From Qipengyuania gaetbuli (lineage in GTDB: Bacteria > Pseudomonadota > Alphaproteobacteria > Sphingomonadales > Sphingomonadaceae): DNA of 64,000 bases. Positions 54,618-63,912 of the stretch are shown in pieces. Position 1 is the first letter of the stretch. Each line of letters starts with the position of its first letter. The notes under the pieces were generated by a model. That model did not search any database, was not told the DNA's origin, and saw only the letters and a list, made by a program, of their open reading frames with translations. Location: NCBI RefSeq assembly GCF_009827315.1, contig NZ_WTYF01000004.1, forward strand, positions 372,001-436,000, given 5' to 3'. Position numbers and translations under genes: made by a program.

Positions 54618-55418
54618 TTGGACAAACGGTACCTGTTTTCGGTCGCAGCAGTCTGCACACTAGGACTGCAGCCCCTCACTGCCCCTGCCCAGGACGGACC
54701 GGATGCCGCAGTCCTCGTGGAACAAGCCTTCGCCGAAGCCCGCCGTGCGCAGCCGAACATCGAGGTGCAGGCGCTCACCTGCGGCGAAAACCAGCGCCAG
54801 ATCGCGATCAGCGACGGCGTGACGATCCTTTACCCCTGCGGCCTCAGGGACGTGGTCGAGGACAGATTTGACGCGACCATGCTCGTCACACTGTTGCTCG
54901 CAGAACCTGCCGCGATCGTGCCAACCTTCGACAAGGGCGTTCCCTTGCCCGAAGCGGTTGCAGCCATCGGTGCCGCAGCTCTTGGAGCGGGGCTGGATCC
55001 GGAAACGGGTGTCGAGAAAATCCAGCGCAATGCTTCTGCGCACACGGGTGAGCCCAGCCCGCCTCTTTCCGCCTATCTTGCGCGCGATTCCAAGGCCTAC
55101 AAGCAGGAGGTCGCCCGCGCCGAGAGCGAAGACAACCTGCGCCGGACCTCGGAACGCAGCGAGGAACGTCGCCGTGAACGCGCCGCCGAAGAGCGGGCCG
55201 AGGAGCAGGCACGGGAAGCCCGTTACCGCTCGGTCACCGATTTCCTCAATCTGGCTCATGCACAAGGCTTCTGCCCGGCCGACGGTCGCGCCTTCCTGAA
55301 GCGCGCGACGGCCTATTCGACCAGTCCGCTACAGAACGACCGGCCGATGGGCCTGTGGGCCGACGACCGCCGCCATGCGCTGGAACCTTATCTCAACGAC
55401 ATGACCCGCTGCCGCTGA
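54618..55418 (+). CDS. Secreted protein with charged coiled coil, unknown
   Basis: A 266-residue protein with no recognised family. TTG 54618, preceded by GGGAGG, starts a signal peptide (MDKRYLFSVAAVCTLGLQPL, cleavage near PAQ). The mature part has two Cys pairs (LTCGENQ, LYPCGLRD and, late, GFCPADG, MTRCR), and a long Arg/Glu-rich helix (about 195-230, RRTSERSEERRRERAAEER). It is likely periplasmic. It converges on the DUF885 gene, with 7 bp between stops. Confidence 0.68.
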   Translation: MDKRYLFSVAAVCTLGLQPLTAPAQDGPDAAVLVEQAFAEARRAQPNIEVQALTCGENQRQIAISDGVTILYPCGLRDVVEDRFDATMLVTLLLAEPAAIVPTFDKGVPLPEAVAAIGAAALGAGLDPETGVEKIQRNASAHTGEPSPPLSAYLARDSKAYKQEVARAESEDNLRRTSERSEERRRERAAEERAEEQAREARYRSVTDFLNLAHAQGFCPADGRAFLKRATAYSTSPLQNDRPMGLWADDRRHALEPYLNDMTRCR

Positions 55419-55425
55419 GACAGCC

Positions 55426-57168
55426 TCAGTCGTAGTTCACGCCGGGCAGCCCCTGCCCGCCATCGGCGATGAATGCGTCGATCCGCTCTTCCAGCACCGG
55501 AAGCGGGACGGAACCGAGCGAAAGCACCACATCGTGGAACTTGCGGATGTCGAATGCGGACCCAAGCTCGCTTTCGGCTTTCGCGCGCACGCGGCGGATG
55601 GTCATTTCACCGAGCTTGTAGGCCAGCGCCTGGCCCGGCCAACTAATGTAGCGATCGACCTCGGTCCCGACCTCATGCTGAGAAAGCGCGGTGCGCGAGG
55701 CCAGATATTCCATCGCCTGGTCGCGGGTCCAGCCATAGTGGTGGATGCCGGTGTCGATGACGAGGCGCACCGCGCGCCACATCTCGTAGCTCAGCTGGCC
55801 GAACCGTTCGTAGGGCGTGCGGTAGATGCCCATCTCGTTGCCGAGATATTCGGTGTAAAGACCCCAGCCCTCGCCGAAGCCCGAGAAATAGACCTGTCGG
55901 CGGAAGGGAGGCGCTTCTTCGCGTTCGAGTGCGATGGCGGCCTGGAACGAATGGCCGGGCGCGCATTCGTGCAGCGTGAGGGCCGGGATATTGTAGACCG
56001 GCCGCGAAGGCAGGTCGTAGGTATTGATCTGGCAGTAGTCGAGCCCACCGCGACCTGCGGTATAGAACGGCGCGATGGCAGGATCGACGGGTCGCAGGCC
56101 GTTCCGGTAGCGCGGCAGGAAACCGAAATATTCGTCCAGGCGGTCGTCCACGCGTTTTGCCGCATAGGCCGCAACGCCCATCAGCTCATCTGCCGACCCC
56201 GCGACGAATTGCGGATCGGTGCGGAGGAATTGCACGAATTCGGGCAGCGTGCCGGTAAAGCCGGCCTCCGCCTTCGCCTTCTCCATTTCCGCAGTGATCC
56301 GGGCGACTTCCGACAAGCCGATCCGGTGGATCTCTTCGGCAGTCAGGTCCAGCGTCGTGTATTCCTTAATCTGCTGCGCGTAATAGGCCTGTCCTTCGGG
56401 CATCTCGCGCGCCCCGAGGCTAGTGCGCGTTTGCGGCAGATATTCTTCGCGATAGAATTCGAGGAAGTCGCGGTAGGCGGGTGTGACCACCTGCTCGATG
56501 ACCTCTCGCGCTTCCTGCCGCAGCCCGCCTTGCTCGAACGACGAAACCGTGAGCGGCGACATGATCGCAAACGCACCCCAGAAAGGGCTCTTTTCCGGGT
56601 CGTCGACGACATAGGCGGCAAGGCTGCGATCGCGACCTTCAAGCGTCACGCGCGGCACGCTGAACCCGCGCGCCAGCCCCGCGCGGGCATTGGCTTTCTG
56701 TTCGGCGAAATAGCGCGGGATATCGCGCATGCGCTCGATATAGCGCCGGTATTCCTCCTCGCTTTGCAGCGGGAAGCGCTGGGCCAGATAGCTCCAGAAG
56801 TTGTTGTCGCTGTCGAAGGGCATTTCCCACTCGCGGAAGCGGGCATCGCCGATTTCGGTTTCGAGCAGGTGACGGAAAACCGCCGCATCGATCCGCCCCT
56901 GTGCCGACAAGGTCGCCACCTCGATCGCGTCCAGGCGGGCAAGCATCTCCTCGGCATAATCGGCACGGGCCATGTTGGCTTCCGGCGTGACCGACCAGAG
57001 CTGCGCGCCTTGCGAGGTAGAACCGTCGGCCTCCACGACCTGCCCGAAATCGGCAAGGCGCTGCTTGTGCCAGCTGTCGGCCAGCGCCAGTACCGCCGCG
57101 TCGTCGGCCAGTGCGGGAGATGCATACAGGGCGGCAAGGACCGCCATCGATTTGAGAGCGGTCCTCAT
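55426..57168 (-). CDS. DUF885 family exported protein (M32-like carboxypeptidase fold)
   Basis: A 580-residue protein with a signal peptide (MRTALKSMAVLAALYASPAL, then ADDA). DUF885 proteins resemble zinc peptidases. The motif ALTLHECAPGHSFQAAI (HECxPGH) and the following GFGEGWGLYTEYLGNE glutamate are the expected metal-binding and catalytic elements, so a metallopeptidase activity is likely (family inference). It follows grpE by 23 bp on the same strand but is not obviously heat-shock-related. Confidence 0.85.
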   Translation of the reverse strand: MRTALKSMAVLAALYASPALADDAAVLALADSWHKQRLADFGQVVEADGSTSQGAQLWSVTPEANMARADYAEEMLARLDAIEVATLSAQGRIDAAVFRHLLETEIGDARFREWEMPFDSDNNFWSYLAQRFPLQSEEEYRRYIERMRDIPRYFAEQKANARAGLARGFSVPRVTLEGRDRSLAAYVVDDPEKSPFWGAFAIMSPLTVSSFEQGGLRQEAREVIEQVVTPAYRDFLEFYREEYLPQTRTSLGAREMPEGQAYYAQQIKEYTTLDLTAEEIHRIGLSEVARITAEMEKAKAEAGFTGTLPEFVQFLRTDPQFVAGSADELMGVAAYAAKRVDDRLDEYFGFLPRYRNGLRPVDPAIAPFYTAGRGGLDYCQINTYDLPSRPVYNIPALTLHECAPGHSFQAAIALEREEAPPFRRQVYFSGFGEGWGLYTEYLGNEMGIYRTPYERFGQLSYEMWRAVRLVIDTGIHHYGWTRDQAMEYLASRTALSQHEVGTEVDRYISWPGQALAYKLGEMTIRRVRAKAESELGSAFDIRKFHDVVLSLGSVPLPVLEERIDAFIADGGQGLPGVNYD

Positions 57169-57191
57169 GTTCAACCCCTCGTCAGGCAAAA

Positions 57192-57791
57192 TCAGTCGGG
57201 CTTCTTGGCGACGCCGACCATGGCCGGGCGCAGCAGGCGATCCTTGATCTTGTAACCTGCCTGCATTTCCTGGACGATGGTGCCCGGCTCGACCTCGTCG
57301 GTCGGGATTTCCATCATCGCCTGGTGCTCGTTCGGGTCGAGCGGCATGCCCATCGCAGCGACGCGGGTGATGCCGTTCTGCGTGAACACCTTGTCCAGCT
57401 CGCGGCGGGTCGCCTCGATACCGGCGATGAAGCCTTTGAGCTTCTCGTCCTCGCGCTGTTCCGCCGGAATGGCATCGAGTGCACGCCCGAGATTGTCTGC
57501 CACGCTCAGGATATCGCGGGCGAAACCGGTCGCGGCATAGTTGCGTGCGTCCTGGATGTCCTTTTCCATGCGGCGGCGAACGTTCTGCGTTTCGGCGCGG
57601 GCATACAGCGCGTCCTGCTTGGCAGCTTCCAGGTCACTGCGCAGGCTGGCGAGCGCATCTTCGAGCGAGTCCGCTCCGTCTTCATCGTCCTCGCCATTGT
57701 CGCGCAGGTGTTCCGGCACGCCTTCCATCTCGCGCGCCACTTCTTCGTCGACCGCACTGTCTTGCGGTTCGTTGTTGTTTCCGTTGCTCAC
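57192..57791 (-). CDS. grpE: Nucleotide exchange factor GrpE
   Basis: A 199-residue DnaK exchange factor. A long acidic N-terminus and coiled coil (LEAAKQDALYARAETQNVRR) precede the beta domain with GVTRVAAMG-type sequence GITRVAAMGMPLDPNEHQAM and the family ending GYKIKDRLLRPAMV. The start is GTG 57791. hrcA is 12 bp upstream, the classical hrcA-grpE pair. Confidence 0.96.
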   Translation of the reverse strand: MSNGNNNEPQDSAVDEEVAREMEGVPEHLRDNGEDDEDGADSLEDALASLRSDLEAAKQDALYARAETQNVRRRMEKDIQDARNYAATGFARDILSVADNLGRALDAIPAEQREDEKLKGFIAGIEATRRELDKVFTQNGITRVAAMGMPLDPNEHQAMMEIPTDEVEPGTIVQEMQAGYKIKDRLLRPAMVGVAKKPD

Positions 57792-57803
57792 TGAATAACC
57801 CTG

Positions 57804-58847
57804 TCAGCCAATTCTCTTGCCCAATGATCGGGCCGTGAAATCCACCATGGGGACGACGCGCGCGTAATTCAACCGAGTCGGGCCGATCACGCCCAGCACG
57901 CCGACCACCTTTCCGTCGCGGTCGCGGTAGGGCGCGGCGATAACGGAGGAACCGGAAAGCGAGAACAGGCGGTTCTCGCTGCCGATGAAAATTCGCAAGG
58001 CTTCGGCTTCGCGCGCATTTTCCAGCAGGGCCGCCACCGATTGCTTGTTTTCGAGGTCGTCGAGGAGCGAGCGCACCCGCTCGATGTCGGACAGGGCAGT
58101 CTCGTCGAGCAGGTTCGCCTGTCCCCGCACAATCAGGACGGGCCTGTCGGCGGTGTCCTGTGTCCAGGTGGCAAGTCCGCGCGCAACGAGATCGCGGCTC
58201 GCCTCGTCGAGCGCGCTGTGGCCGCTCGCGATCTCCTGCTCCACCATTCGTGCTGCCTCGGCCAGCGTGCGGCCTGCGCTGCGGGCAGTTAGGTAATTGC
58301 TCGCTTGCTCCAGCGAAACGCCGAGCGCGCCGGACGGCACCGCGAGAATACGGTTCTCCACATGCCCGTCCTCGCCCACCAGCACAGCCAGCACGCGGTT
58401 CGCATTGAGCGGTGTGAGCGATATTTGCGACAGGCGCGGTTCGCGGCGGGGGACCATGACCATGCCTGCTGCCCCGGAAAGATCGGACAGGAGAGCGCTG
58501 GTTTCCTCCAGCGCGCGTTCGATCGGGCCGGGTTCGCCAAGGCGCTGCTCGATCGCGGCACGTTCTTCCCGTGTCGGCTCGGCCACCTGCATCATCGCGT
58601 CCACGAACAGGCGCAGGCCGCTTTCGGTCGGCATCCGTCCCGCGCTGGTGTGCGGGGCCGCGAGCAGGCCGCGATGTTCGAGCTCCGCCAGCACCGAGCG
58701 GATCGAGGCCGGAGAAAGGTTCACCCCGCCCTCGCCCGCAAGCGCCTTCGACCCGACCGGCGTGCCGGTGTCGAGATAGCCTTCGACCACGAGGCGGAAG
58801 ATTTCGCGGGCGCGGTCGGACAGGTCGGTGAGCGGAGGGCCGTTCAT
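57804..58847 (-). CDS. hrcA: Heat-inducible transcription repressor HrcA
   Basis: A 347-residue repressor of class I heat-shock genes that binds the CIRCE operator with GroEL help. The N-terminal winged helix is clear ([29 protein letters not shown]), followed by the HrcA domain ([36 protein letters not shown]). No CIRCE repeat was seen before grpE, hrcA, dnaK or dnaJ, so the groESL operon elsewhere is the likely target, with dnaK under sigma-32. It is divergent from rph. Confidence 0.95.
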   Translation of the reverse strand: MNGPPLTDLSDRAREIFRLVVEGYLDTGTPVGSKALAGEGGVNLSPASIRSVLAELEHRGLLAAPHTSAGRMPTESGLRLFVDAMMQVAEPTREERAAIEQRLGEPGPIERALEETSALLSDLSGAAGMVMVPRREPRLSQISLTPLNANRVLAVLVGEDGHVENRILAVPSGALGVSLEQASNYLTARSAGRTLAEAARMVEQEIASGHSALDEASRDLVARGLATWTQDTADRPVLIVRGQANLLDETALSDIERVRSLLDDLENKQSVAALLENAREAEALRIFIGSENRLFSLSGSSVIAAPYRDRDGKVVGVLGVIGPTRLNYARVVPMVDFTARSLGKRIG

Positions 58848-58866
58848 ACCCCCCTATCTAGCCGCT

Positions 58867-58886
58867 CCCCTTGCGGCCTCAAGGGG
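58867..58886. repeat. Inverted repeat between hrcA and rph
   Basis: CCCCTTG (58867-58873) and CAAGGGG (58880-58886) are separated by 6 bp in the 85-bp gap between the divergent starts. Each arm contains a CTTG like a sigma-32 -35 element, and toward hrcA an imperfect CTAGATA lies 18 bp on. It may be a two-way operator or promoter. The evidence is weak. Confidence 0.3.
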
Positions 58887-58932
58887 CTTGCGCCAAAGCC
58901 GTGCACGAGATTCGACTGCATTGGAGACACAG

Positions 58933-59649
58933 ATGCGACCTTCCGGACGCGCGCCCGACGAGATGCGCGCCATCACCATCGAAACCGGCTACACCAAGCA
59001 CGCAGAAGGCAGTTGCCTCATCAGTTTCGGTGAAACGAAGGTGCTGTGCACCGCCAGCGTGGAACGCAACGTGCCGCCTTGGATGCGTGGCAAGGGCGAA
59101 GGCTGGGTCACGGGCGAATACTCGATGCTCCCGCGTGCTACCCACACTCGCGGCCAGCGTGAGGCGGCCAAGGGCAAGCAGAGCGGAAGAACGCAGGAAA
59201 TCCAGCGTCTTATCGGGCGCAGTTTGCGCGCTGTCGTGGACCTGCGAAAGCTCGGTGAACGCCAGATCACGCTCGATTGCGACGTAATCCAGGCCGATGG
59301 CGGCACGCGCACGGCGTCGATTTCCGGTGCATGGGTTGCGCTGCGCCTGGCCGTGGACGGCCTGATGAAAAGCGGCGACATCGTCGAGGACCCGATCAGC
59401 GCCAAGGTCGCCGCGATTTCCTGCGGCATCTACAACGGCACGCCGGTGCTCGACCTCGATTACCCCGAAGACAGTTCGGCCGATGCCGATGCGAACTTCG
59501 TGCTGATCGAAGGCGGCAAAATCGCCGAGGCACAAGCGACTGCCGAAGGTGCACCGTATGATGAGGAAGCGTTCCTGCGCCTTCTGCGCTTGGCCCAGAT
59601 GGGCTGCGCCCAAGTCTTTCGTGCCCAGGACGAGGCGACCCGCAAGTGA
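58933..59649 (+). CDS. rph: Ribonuclease PH
   Basis: A 238-residue phosphorolytic 3'-5' exoribonuclease that trims tRNA 3' ends. The motifs [40 protein letters not shown] and [20 protein letters not shown] are nearly invariant in the family. ATG 58933 starts the conserved protein. rdgB overlaps the stop as GTGA, and the rph-rdgB-hemW order is conserved in alphaproteobacteria. Confidence 0.96.
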   Translation: MRPSGRAPDEMRAITIETGYTKHAEGSCLISFGETKVLCTASVERNVPPWMRGKGEGWVTGEYSMLPRATHTRGQREAAKGKQSGRTQEIQRLIGRSLRAVVDLRKLGERQITLDCDVIQADGGTRTASISGAWVALRLAVDGLMKSGDIVEDPISAKVAAISCGIYNGTPVLDLDYPEDSSADADANFVLIEGGKIAEAQATAEGAPYDEEAFLRLLRLAQMGCAQVFRAQDEATRK

Positions 59650-60272
59650 CCCGCCGGCTCGGTTCAGGAAGCCTCGTGATTGCCACGCATAATGCGGGCA
59701 AGCTGAAGGAGATTTCCTCCCTTCTCGCGCCCTATGGCGTGAAGTGCATCTCGGCGGGATCGCTGGGCCTGCCCGAACCGGCCGAAACCGGCACGACCTT
59801 CGTCCAGAACGCCTTGTTGAAGGCGCGTGCTGCAGCAGAGGCTTCGGGCCTTCCTGCGCTTGCCGACGATAGCGGGTTGTCAGTCGAGGCTCTGGACGGC
59901 CGCCCTGGTGTCTACACCGCCGACTGGGCCGAACGGCAGTGGTTTGAAGGCGATCCGGGCCGCGACTGGTACATGGCGATGGGCAAGGTCGAAGGGATGC
60001 TCCAGCAGAAGGGCAACGGTGTGGACCGTTCCTGCGCATTTCACTGCGTGCTGGCGATCGCATGGCCCGATGGCGAGATGGCGGTTTACGAAGGCACTGC
60101 GCCAGGCACCTTCACTTGGCCTCCGCGCGGCACGTTGGGCTTCGGCTACGACCCCGTGTTCGTGCCGCAGGGCATGGAGCAGACTTTCGCGGAGATCGAT
60201 CCGGAAGAGAAGCACCGCATCAGCCACCGCGCCGATGCCTTTGCCAAGCTCGTCGCCGAACAATACGCCTAG
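59646..60272 (+). CDS. rdgB: XTP/dITP diphosphatase (RdgB/HAM1)
   Basis: A 208-residue house-cleaning pyrophosphatase for ITP, dITP and XTP. It has the N-terminal substrate motif [17 protein letters not shown], the conserved [20 protein letters not shown], and [20 protein letters not shown]. The GTG start overlaps the rph stop. The 3' end overlaps the convergent CAP-domain gene by 4 bp. Confidence 0.95.
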   Translation: MTRRLGSGSLVIATHNAGKLKEISSLLAPYGVKCISAGSLGLPEPAETGTTFVQNALLKARAAAEASGLPALADDSGLSVEALDGRPGVYTADWAERQWFEGDPGRDWYMAMGKVEGMLQQKGNGVDRSCAFHCVLAIAWPDGEMAVYEGTAPGTFTWPPRGTLGFGYDPVFVPQGMEQTFAEIDPEEKHRISHRADAFAKLVAEQYA

Positions 60273-60838
60273 TAGGCTTTACGGCCCCAGACATTGCCAG
60301 CGGGCCAGTACCGGCACACCAGCACGTCCCATCCGTGGTCGTTCACGACCGAACAACCGACTTCCTGCGTGTCACGCCAGATAACCTGCGTGTAGTGGGC
60401 AACGTCCGCCCATTTGCCGGTGCGCGAGATTTCGGGGAAGTTGCCGTGCCGGTAGTGGCGCTTTTCGTCGATGAACATGTTGACCATGGTTTCGACCGGC
60501 CATTGTCCGGCAGTACCCATCCACAGGTTCTCGCCCGTGCCGTTACGCACGGCATTGTCGGCGTGCTGGAGCCTGCCCATCCTGGCAAGCTCGTGCCCCC
60601 AATGCTTGGCCTCGCGTTCCAGCGCGCGGTTCCATTTGAGCTTCGGCAGACCCAGAGCCTCGCGCTCGCGGTTGTGGAGCGCAAGGATGTGCGACGCCTG
60701 GCGGTCGCTCATCCGGTTGTCATATCGCGCTTGGGGCAGTCCCGAGGCACTGCGCGCGCTTGCAGCAACGCTCGCACCCGTGGCACAGAGCATTCCGAGA
60801 GATGCCAGTACGGCAGCAAGAAGTTTCGACCCGTCCAT
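60269..60838 (-). CDS. CAP/SCP-domain secreted protein
   Basis: A 189-residue exported protein with a signal peptide (SKLLAAVLASLGMLCATGAS) and a CAP (SCP/PR1) domain. The family His and Glu residues lie in ALEREAKHWGHELA and GTGENLWMG, with VAHYTQVIWRDTQEVGCS and DVLVCRYWPAGNVWG as the CAP signatures and a likely disulfide between the two late Cys. Bacterial CAP proteins have diverse or unknown roles. It is inserted on the opposite strand in the otherwise conserved rph-rdgB-hemW group. Confidence 0.9.
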   Translation of the reverse strand: MDGSKLLAAVLASLGMLCATGASVAASARSASGLPQARYDNRMSDRQASHILALHNREREALGLPKLKWNRALEREAKHWGHELARMGRLQHADNAVRNGTGENLWMGTAGQWPVETMVNMFIDEKRHYRHGNFPEISRTGKWADVAHYTQVIWRDTQEVGCSVVNDHGWDVLVCRYWPAGNVWGRKAY

Positions 60839-60873
60839 TGCCCGCGATTAAACAGCGCGCACCTTAAAGATCA

Positions 60874-62040
60874 ATGAAGGCAAACTTGGCCAAAGCCCTC
60901 TACATCCACTGGCCCTTCTGCCTCGCAAAGTGCCCCTATTGCGACTTCAACAGCCATGTGCGCGAACGGACAGACATGGCCGCGTGGGAAGCGGCACTGC
61001 TCGCCGACATGTGCCGCGAAGGAGGTGAGGTCGGATCGCAGGAACGGCTCGCAAGTATCTTTTTTGGCGGGGGAACTCCATCCCTGATGCCTCCTGCACT
61101 GGTGGGACGCCTGCTCGAGGAAGCGGAGCATTTGTGGGGCTTTGAGGACGGGATCGAGATCACGCTGGAAGGCAATCCGTCGTCCGTCGAAGCGGCGAAT
61201 TTCGCCTCTTTGGCGAGCGCCGGAGTGAACCGCGTATCGCTGGGCGTTCAGTCATTGCGCGACGAAACGCTCCGTTTTCTGGGCAGGCTGCACGGCGCGC
61301 AGGAAGCGCTCGACGCGCTGGAGACTGCGCAGAGCCATTTCCAGCGGGTTTCTATCGATCTCATCTATGCCCGGCCCGGCCAGTCGATGGGTGACTGGGA
61401 ACAAGAACTGGCGCAGGCGCTGGCACTCGGGACCGACCATCTCTCGCTCTACCAGCTGACGATCGAGCCCACGACGCGCTTCGCCACCGACGTGCGGCGG
61501 GGCATGTTCACGCCGCTGGAAGACGACCCCGCAGCCGACCTGTTCGCCCTGACCCGCGAGATGACTACTGCTGCTGGCCTTCCGGCATACGAGATAAGCA
61601 ATCACGCACGGCCGGGCCAGGAAAGCCGGCACAACCTCACATATTGGCGATACCAGGACTATTGCGGGATCGGTCCCGGTGCGCACGGAAGGCGTGGCGG
61701 TGTAGCGACTACGCGGCACAAGAAACCGGAAAATTACCTCGCCGCGGCGGAGGCGCAGGGTGACGGCATCGTAGAAGCGCGCACACTGACCTTGCGAGAA
61801 CAGGCCTCCGAAGCCCTGATGATGGGTTTGCGCCTCAACGAAGGCGTCGACCTTGCCGAAATGTCCCGCCGCTTCGACGTCGCGAAGGAAGAGCTCGTCG
61901 ATGACGCCAAGCTGGCGCTCTATCGCGGCCTAGGCCTCGCATGGTCGGAGGACGAGCGGATTGGCGTCACCGAGGCCGGAATGCCGCTGCTCGATGCCCT
62001 GCTCGGCGAGCTTGTTCCTGCGGAACTGGTCGAGGGGTGA
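60874..62040 (+). CDS. hemW: Radical SAM heme chaperone HemW
   Basis: A 388-residue radical SAM protein of the HemN-like/HemW group. The CxxxCxxC cluster motif is in IHWPFCLAKCPYCDFNSH, followed by IFFGGGTPSLM. It lacks the extra N-terminal features of coproporphyrinogen III oxidase HemN, so the heme-chaperone HemW name fits best; it delivers heme to respiratory proteins. It lies next to rph-rdgB. The xerC gene overlaps its stop as GTGA. Confidence 0.92.
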   Translation: MKANLAKALYIHWPFCLAKCPYCDFNSHVRERTDMAAWEAALLADMCREGGEVGSQERLASIFFGGGTPSLMPPALVGRLLEEAEHLWGFEDGIEITLEGNPSSVEAANFASLASAGVNRVSLGVQSLRDETLRFLGRLHGAQEALDALETAQSHFQRVSIDLIYARPGQSMGDWEQELAQALALGTDHLSLYQLTIEPTTRFATDVRRGMFTPLEDDPAADLFALTREMTTAAGLPAYEISNHARPGQESRHNLTYWRYQDYCGIGPGAHGRRGGVATTRHKKPENYLAAAEAQGDGIVEARTLTLREQASEALMMGLRLNEGVDLAEMSRRFDVAKEELVDDAKLALYRGLGLAWSEDERIGVTEAGMPLLDALLGELVPAELVEG

Positions 62041-62933
62041 GCAGCCCCGAATGCCTCGAGGCGTGGCAGAGCCACCTTTCCCTCGCCCAGCGACGCTCGG
62101 CACACACGGTTCGTGCCTATACAGCTGCCGCCCGGAGACTGATGGTGCACCTGAACCTCGAAACTTTCGAGGATGTGGCGGCCTTGTCGGCGCAGGAAGT
62201 CAGGGCACACCTAGCGTCGCGGCGCAGCGACGGGCTGGCGAACGCATCGGCGGCGCGGGAGCTGTCCGCGCTGAAGGGCTTCATCGCCTTTGCCAAGGCA
62301 CAAGCCGGGCATGACGTCACGCAGCCCCCGCGACTTCGCGGGCCGCGCTTGAAGAAGGGCCTGCCCCGCCCGGTGTCGCCCGATGACGCGCAAGGGTTGG
62401 CCGAAACCGTTGATGCGCTGGCTGCTGAAGAATGGATCGGCGCACGCGACCGGGCGGTCTTGCTACTACTTTACGGAGCGGGCTTGCGCATTTCGGAGGC
62501 GCTTTCCCTGACCGGGGTAGACCTGCCGCTCGGAGAGCGCCTGACCGTAACCGGCAAGGGCTCGAAACAACGCGTGGTGCCGATCCTGCCGATCGTGCGC
62601 GAGGCGGTGGAGGAATATTGCCACCTTAATCCGTGGCCGACCCGGCGCGAAGATCCGGTCTTCCGCGGCGCGAAGGGCGGTCCGCTATCGCAAGGAGTGG
62701 TCCAGAAAGCGACTGCGCGGGCCCGCCGCGCGCTCGGCTTGCCCGACACGGCCACGCCCCACGCCTTGCGGCACAGTTTTGCCACCCATCTGCTTGGCGC
62801 AGGTGCGGATTTACGCAGCCTGCAGGAATTGCTCGGCCATGCGAGCTTGGGGTCAACGCAAATCTATACGAAAGTCGATGCGGCCAGCCTGCTCGACACC
62901 TATCGCAACGCCCATCCGCGCGACCGCGACTGA
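62037..62933 (+). CDS. xerC: Site-specific tyrosine recombinase XerC
   Basis: A 298-residue tyrosine recombinase that resolves chromosome dimers at dif together with XerD. The catalytic set is Arg151 in YGAGLRISEAL, His242 and Arg245 in PHALRHSFATHLL, the LLGHASLGSTQIYTKVD motif and the nucleophile Tyr277. The N-terminal SAM-like domain is complete. I chose GTG 62037, which overlaps the hemW stop. Only one xer gene is here, and no phage or integron context suggests otherwise. XerC versus XerD is inferred from similarity in layout. Confidence 0.88.
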   Translation: MSSPECLEAWQSHLSLAQRRSAHTVRAYTAAARRLMVHLNLETFEDVAALSAQEVRAHLASRRSDGLANASAARELSALKGFIAFAKAQAGHDVTQPPRLRGPRLKKGLPRPVSPDDAQGLAETVDALAAEEWIGARDRAVLLLLYGAGLRISEALSLTGVDLPLGERLTVTGKGSKQRVVPILPIVREAVEEYCHLNPWPTRREDPVFRGAKGGPLSQGVVQKATARARRALGLPDTATPHALRHSFATHLLGAGADLRSLQELLGHASLGSTQIYTKVDAASLLDTYRNAHPRDRD

Positions 62934-63902
62934 TTACATTGCCGCGTGGCGGCGCTCGATCGCGTCCCATATGAGGGCCGGCGTATCGGTGCCGTTGAAC
63001 TTGTCGATGGCCACGATCCCCGTGGGCGAGGTGACGTTGATTTCGGTCAGGTACCTGCCGCCGATGACGTCGATGCCGACGAACACGAGCCCGCGCCGCT
63101 TGAGTTCGGGGCCCATGGCCGCGCAAATCTCTTCCTCGCGCTCGGTCAATGTCGTCGCTTCGGCATAACCGCCCTGCGCAAGGTTCGAACGGAACTCACC
63201 TTCGCCAGGGAAGCGATTGATTGCGCCTGTGAATTCTCCGTCGATTAGGACGATACGCTTGTCGCCTTCGGCCACCTCGGGAAGGAAGGGCTGGACCATA
63301 TGCGGTTCGGGCCAGGTCTGGTTGAACACCTCGCTCAGAGCGGAAAGGTTGGTGCCATCCGCATCGATCCGGAAGATCGCCTTTCCGCCATTGCCATGCA
63401 GCGGCTTAACTACGACCGAGCCGTGCTTCTTCTGGAACTCGCGAATGTCCTCCAGCTTTCGCGCAACCAGCGTCGGCGGCATGAAGCGGGCGTAATCGAG
63501 CACGAACATCTTTTCGGGCGCGTTCACGACTTCGCGCGGGTCGTTGACGACCAGCGTCGTGCCTTTAAGCCGGTCGAGCAGCAGGGCCGAGCTGATATAG
63601 CCAAGGTGGAACGGCGGATCCTGCCGCATCAGTACCACGTCGATGTCCCGCGCAAGGTCGATACGGCGCCGTTCACCTGCCTTGAAATGGTCGCCAGCCA
63701 CGCGCTGGACCGTCACCGGCGCGGCATGGGCCGTGATGCGCCCCGCAGGCGTGCCGTCGCTTTCATAAGCCAGCGTAGTGACGTCGTAATGCCAGACCTC
63801 GTGTCCGCGCTCCTGCGCAGCCAGCATCAGGGCAAAGCTGCTGTCGCCCGCGATATTGATGCTTTCGAGTGGGTCCATCTGGACGGCTACGCGTAAGGGC
63901 AT
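62934..63902 (-). CDS. gshB: Glutathione synthetase
   Basis: A 322-residue ATP-grasp enzyme that joins glycine to gamma-glutamylcysteine. Motifs include VQMDPLESINIAGDSSFALM, RQDPPFHLGYISSALLLDRL, GSVVVKPLHGNGGKAIFRI and TEINVTSPTGIVAIDKFNG. Its stop abuts that of xerC (convergent, no gap). A YraN-type gene ends just upstream on the same strand, the usual arrangement. Confidence 0.95.
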   Translation of the reverse strand: MPLRVAVQMDPLESINIAGDSSFALMLAAQERGHEVWHYDVTTLAYESDGTPAGRITAHAAPVTVQRVAGDHFKAGERRRIDLARDIDVVLMRQDPPFHLGYISSALLLDRLKGTTLVVNDPREVVNAPEKMFVLDYARFMPPTLVARKLEDIREFQKKHGSVVVKPLHGNGGKAIFRIDADGTNLSALSEVFNQTWPEPHMVQPFLPEVAEGDKRIVLIDGEFTGAINRFPGEGEFRSNLAQGGYAEATTLTEREEEICAAMGPELKRRGLVFVGIDVIGGRYLTEINVTSPTGIVAIDKFNGTDTPALIWDAIERRHAAM

Positions 63903-63912
63903 GGATTATCCT

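Noticed and set aside
57192..58932. CIRCE operator near hrcA-grpE
   Set aside because: No TTAGCACTC-N9-GAGTGCTAA-like sequence was seen in the hrcA-rph gap or in the hrcA-grpE junction.
61941..62036. Longer N-terminus for XerC
   Set aside because: It would lie wholly inside hemW in another frame and lacks conservation; GTG 62037 overlaps the hemW stop and starts the known domain.
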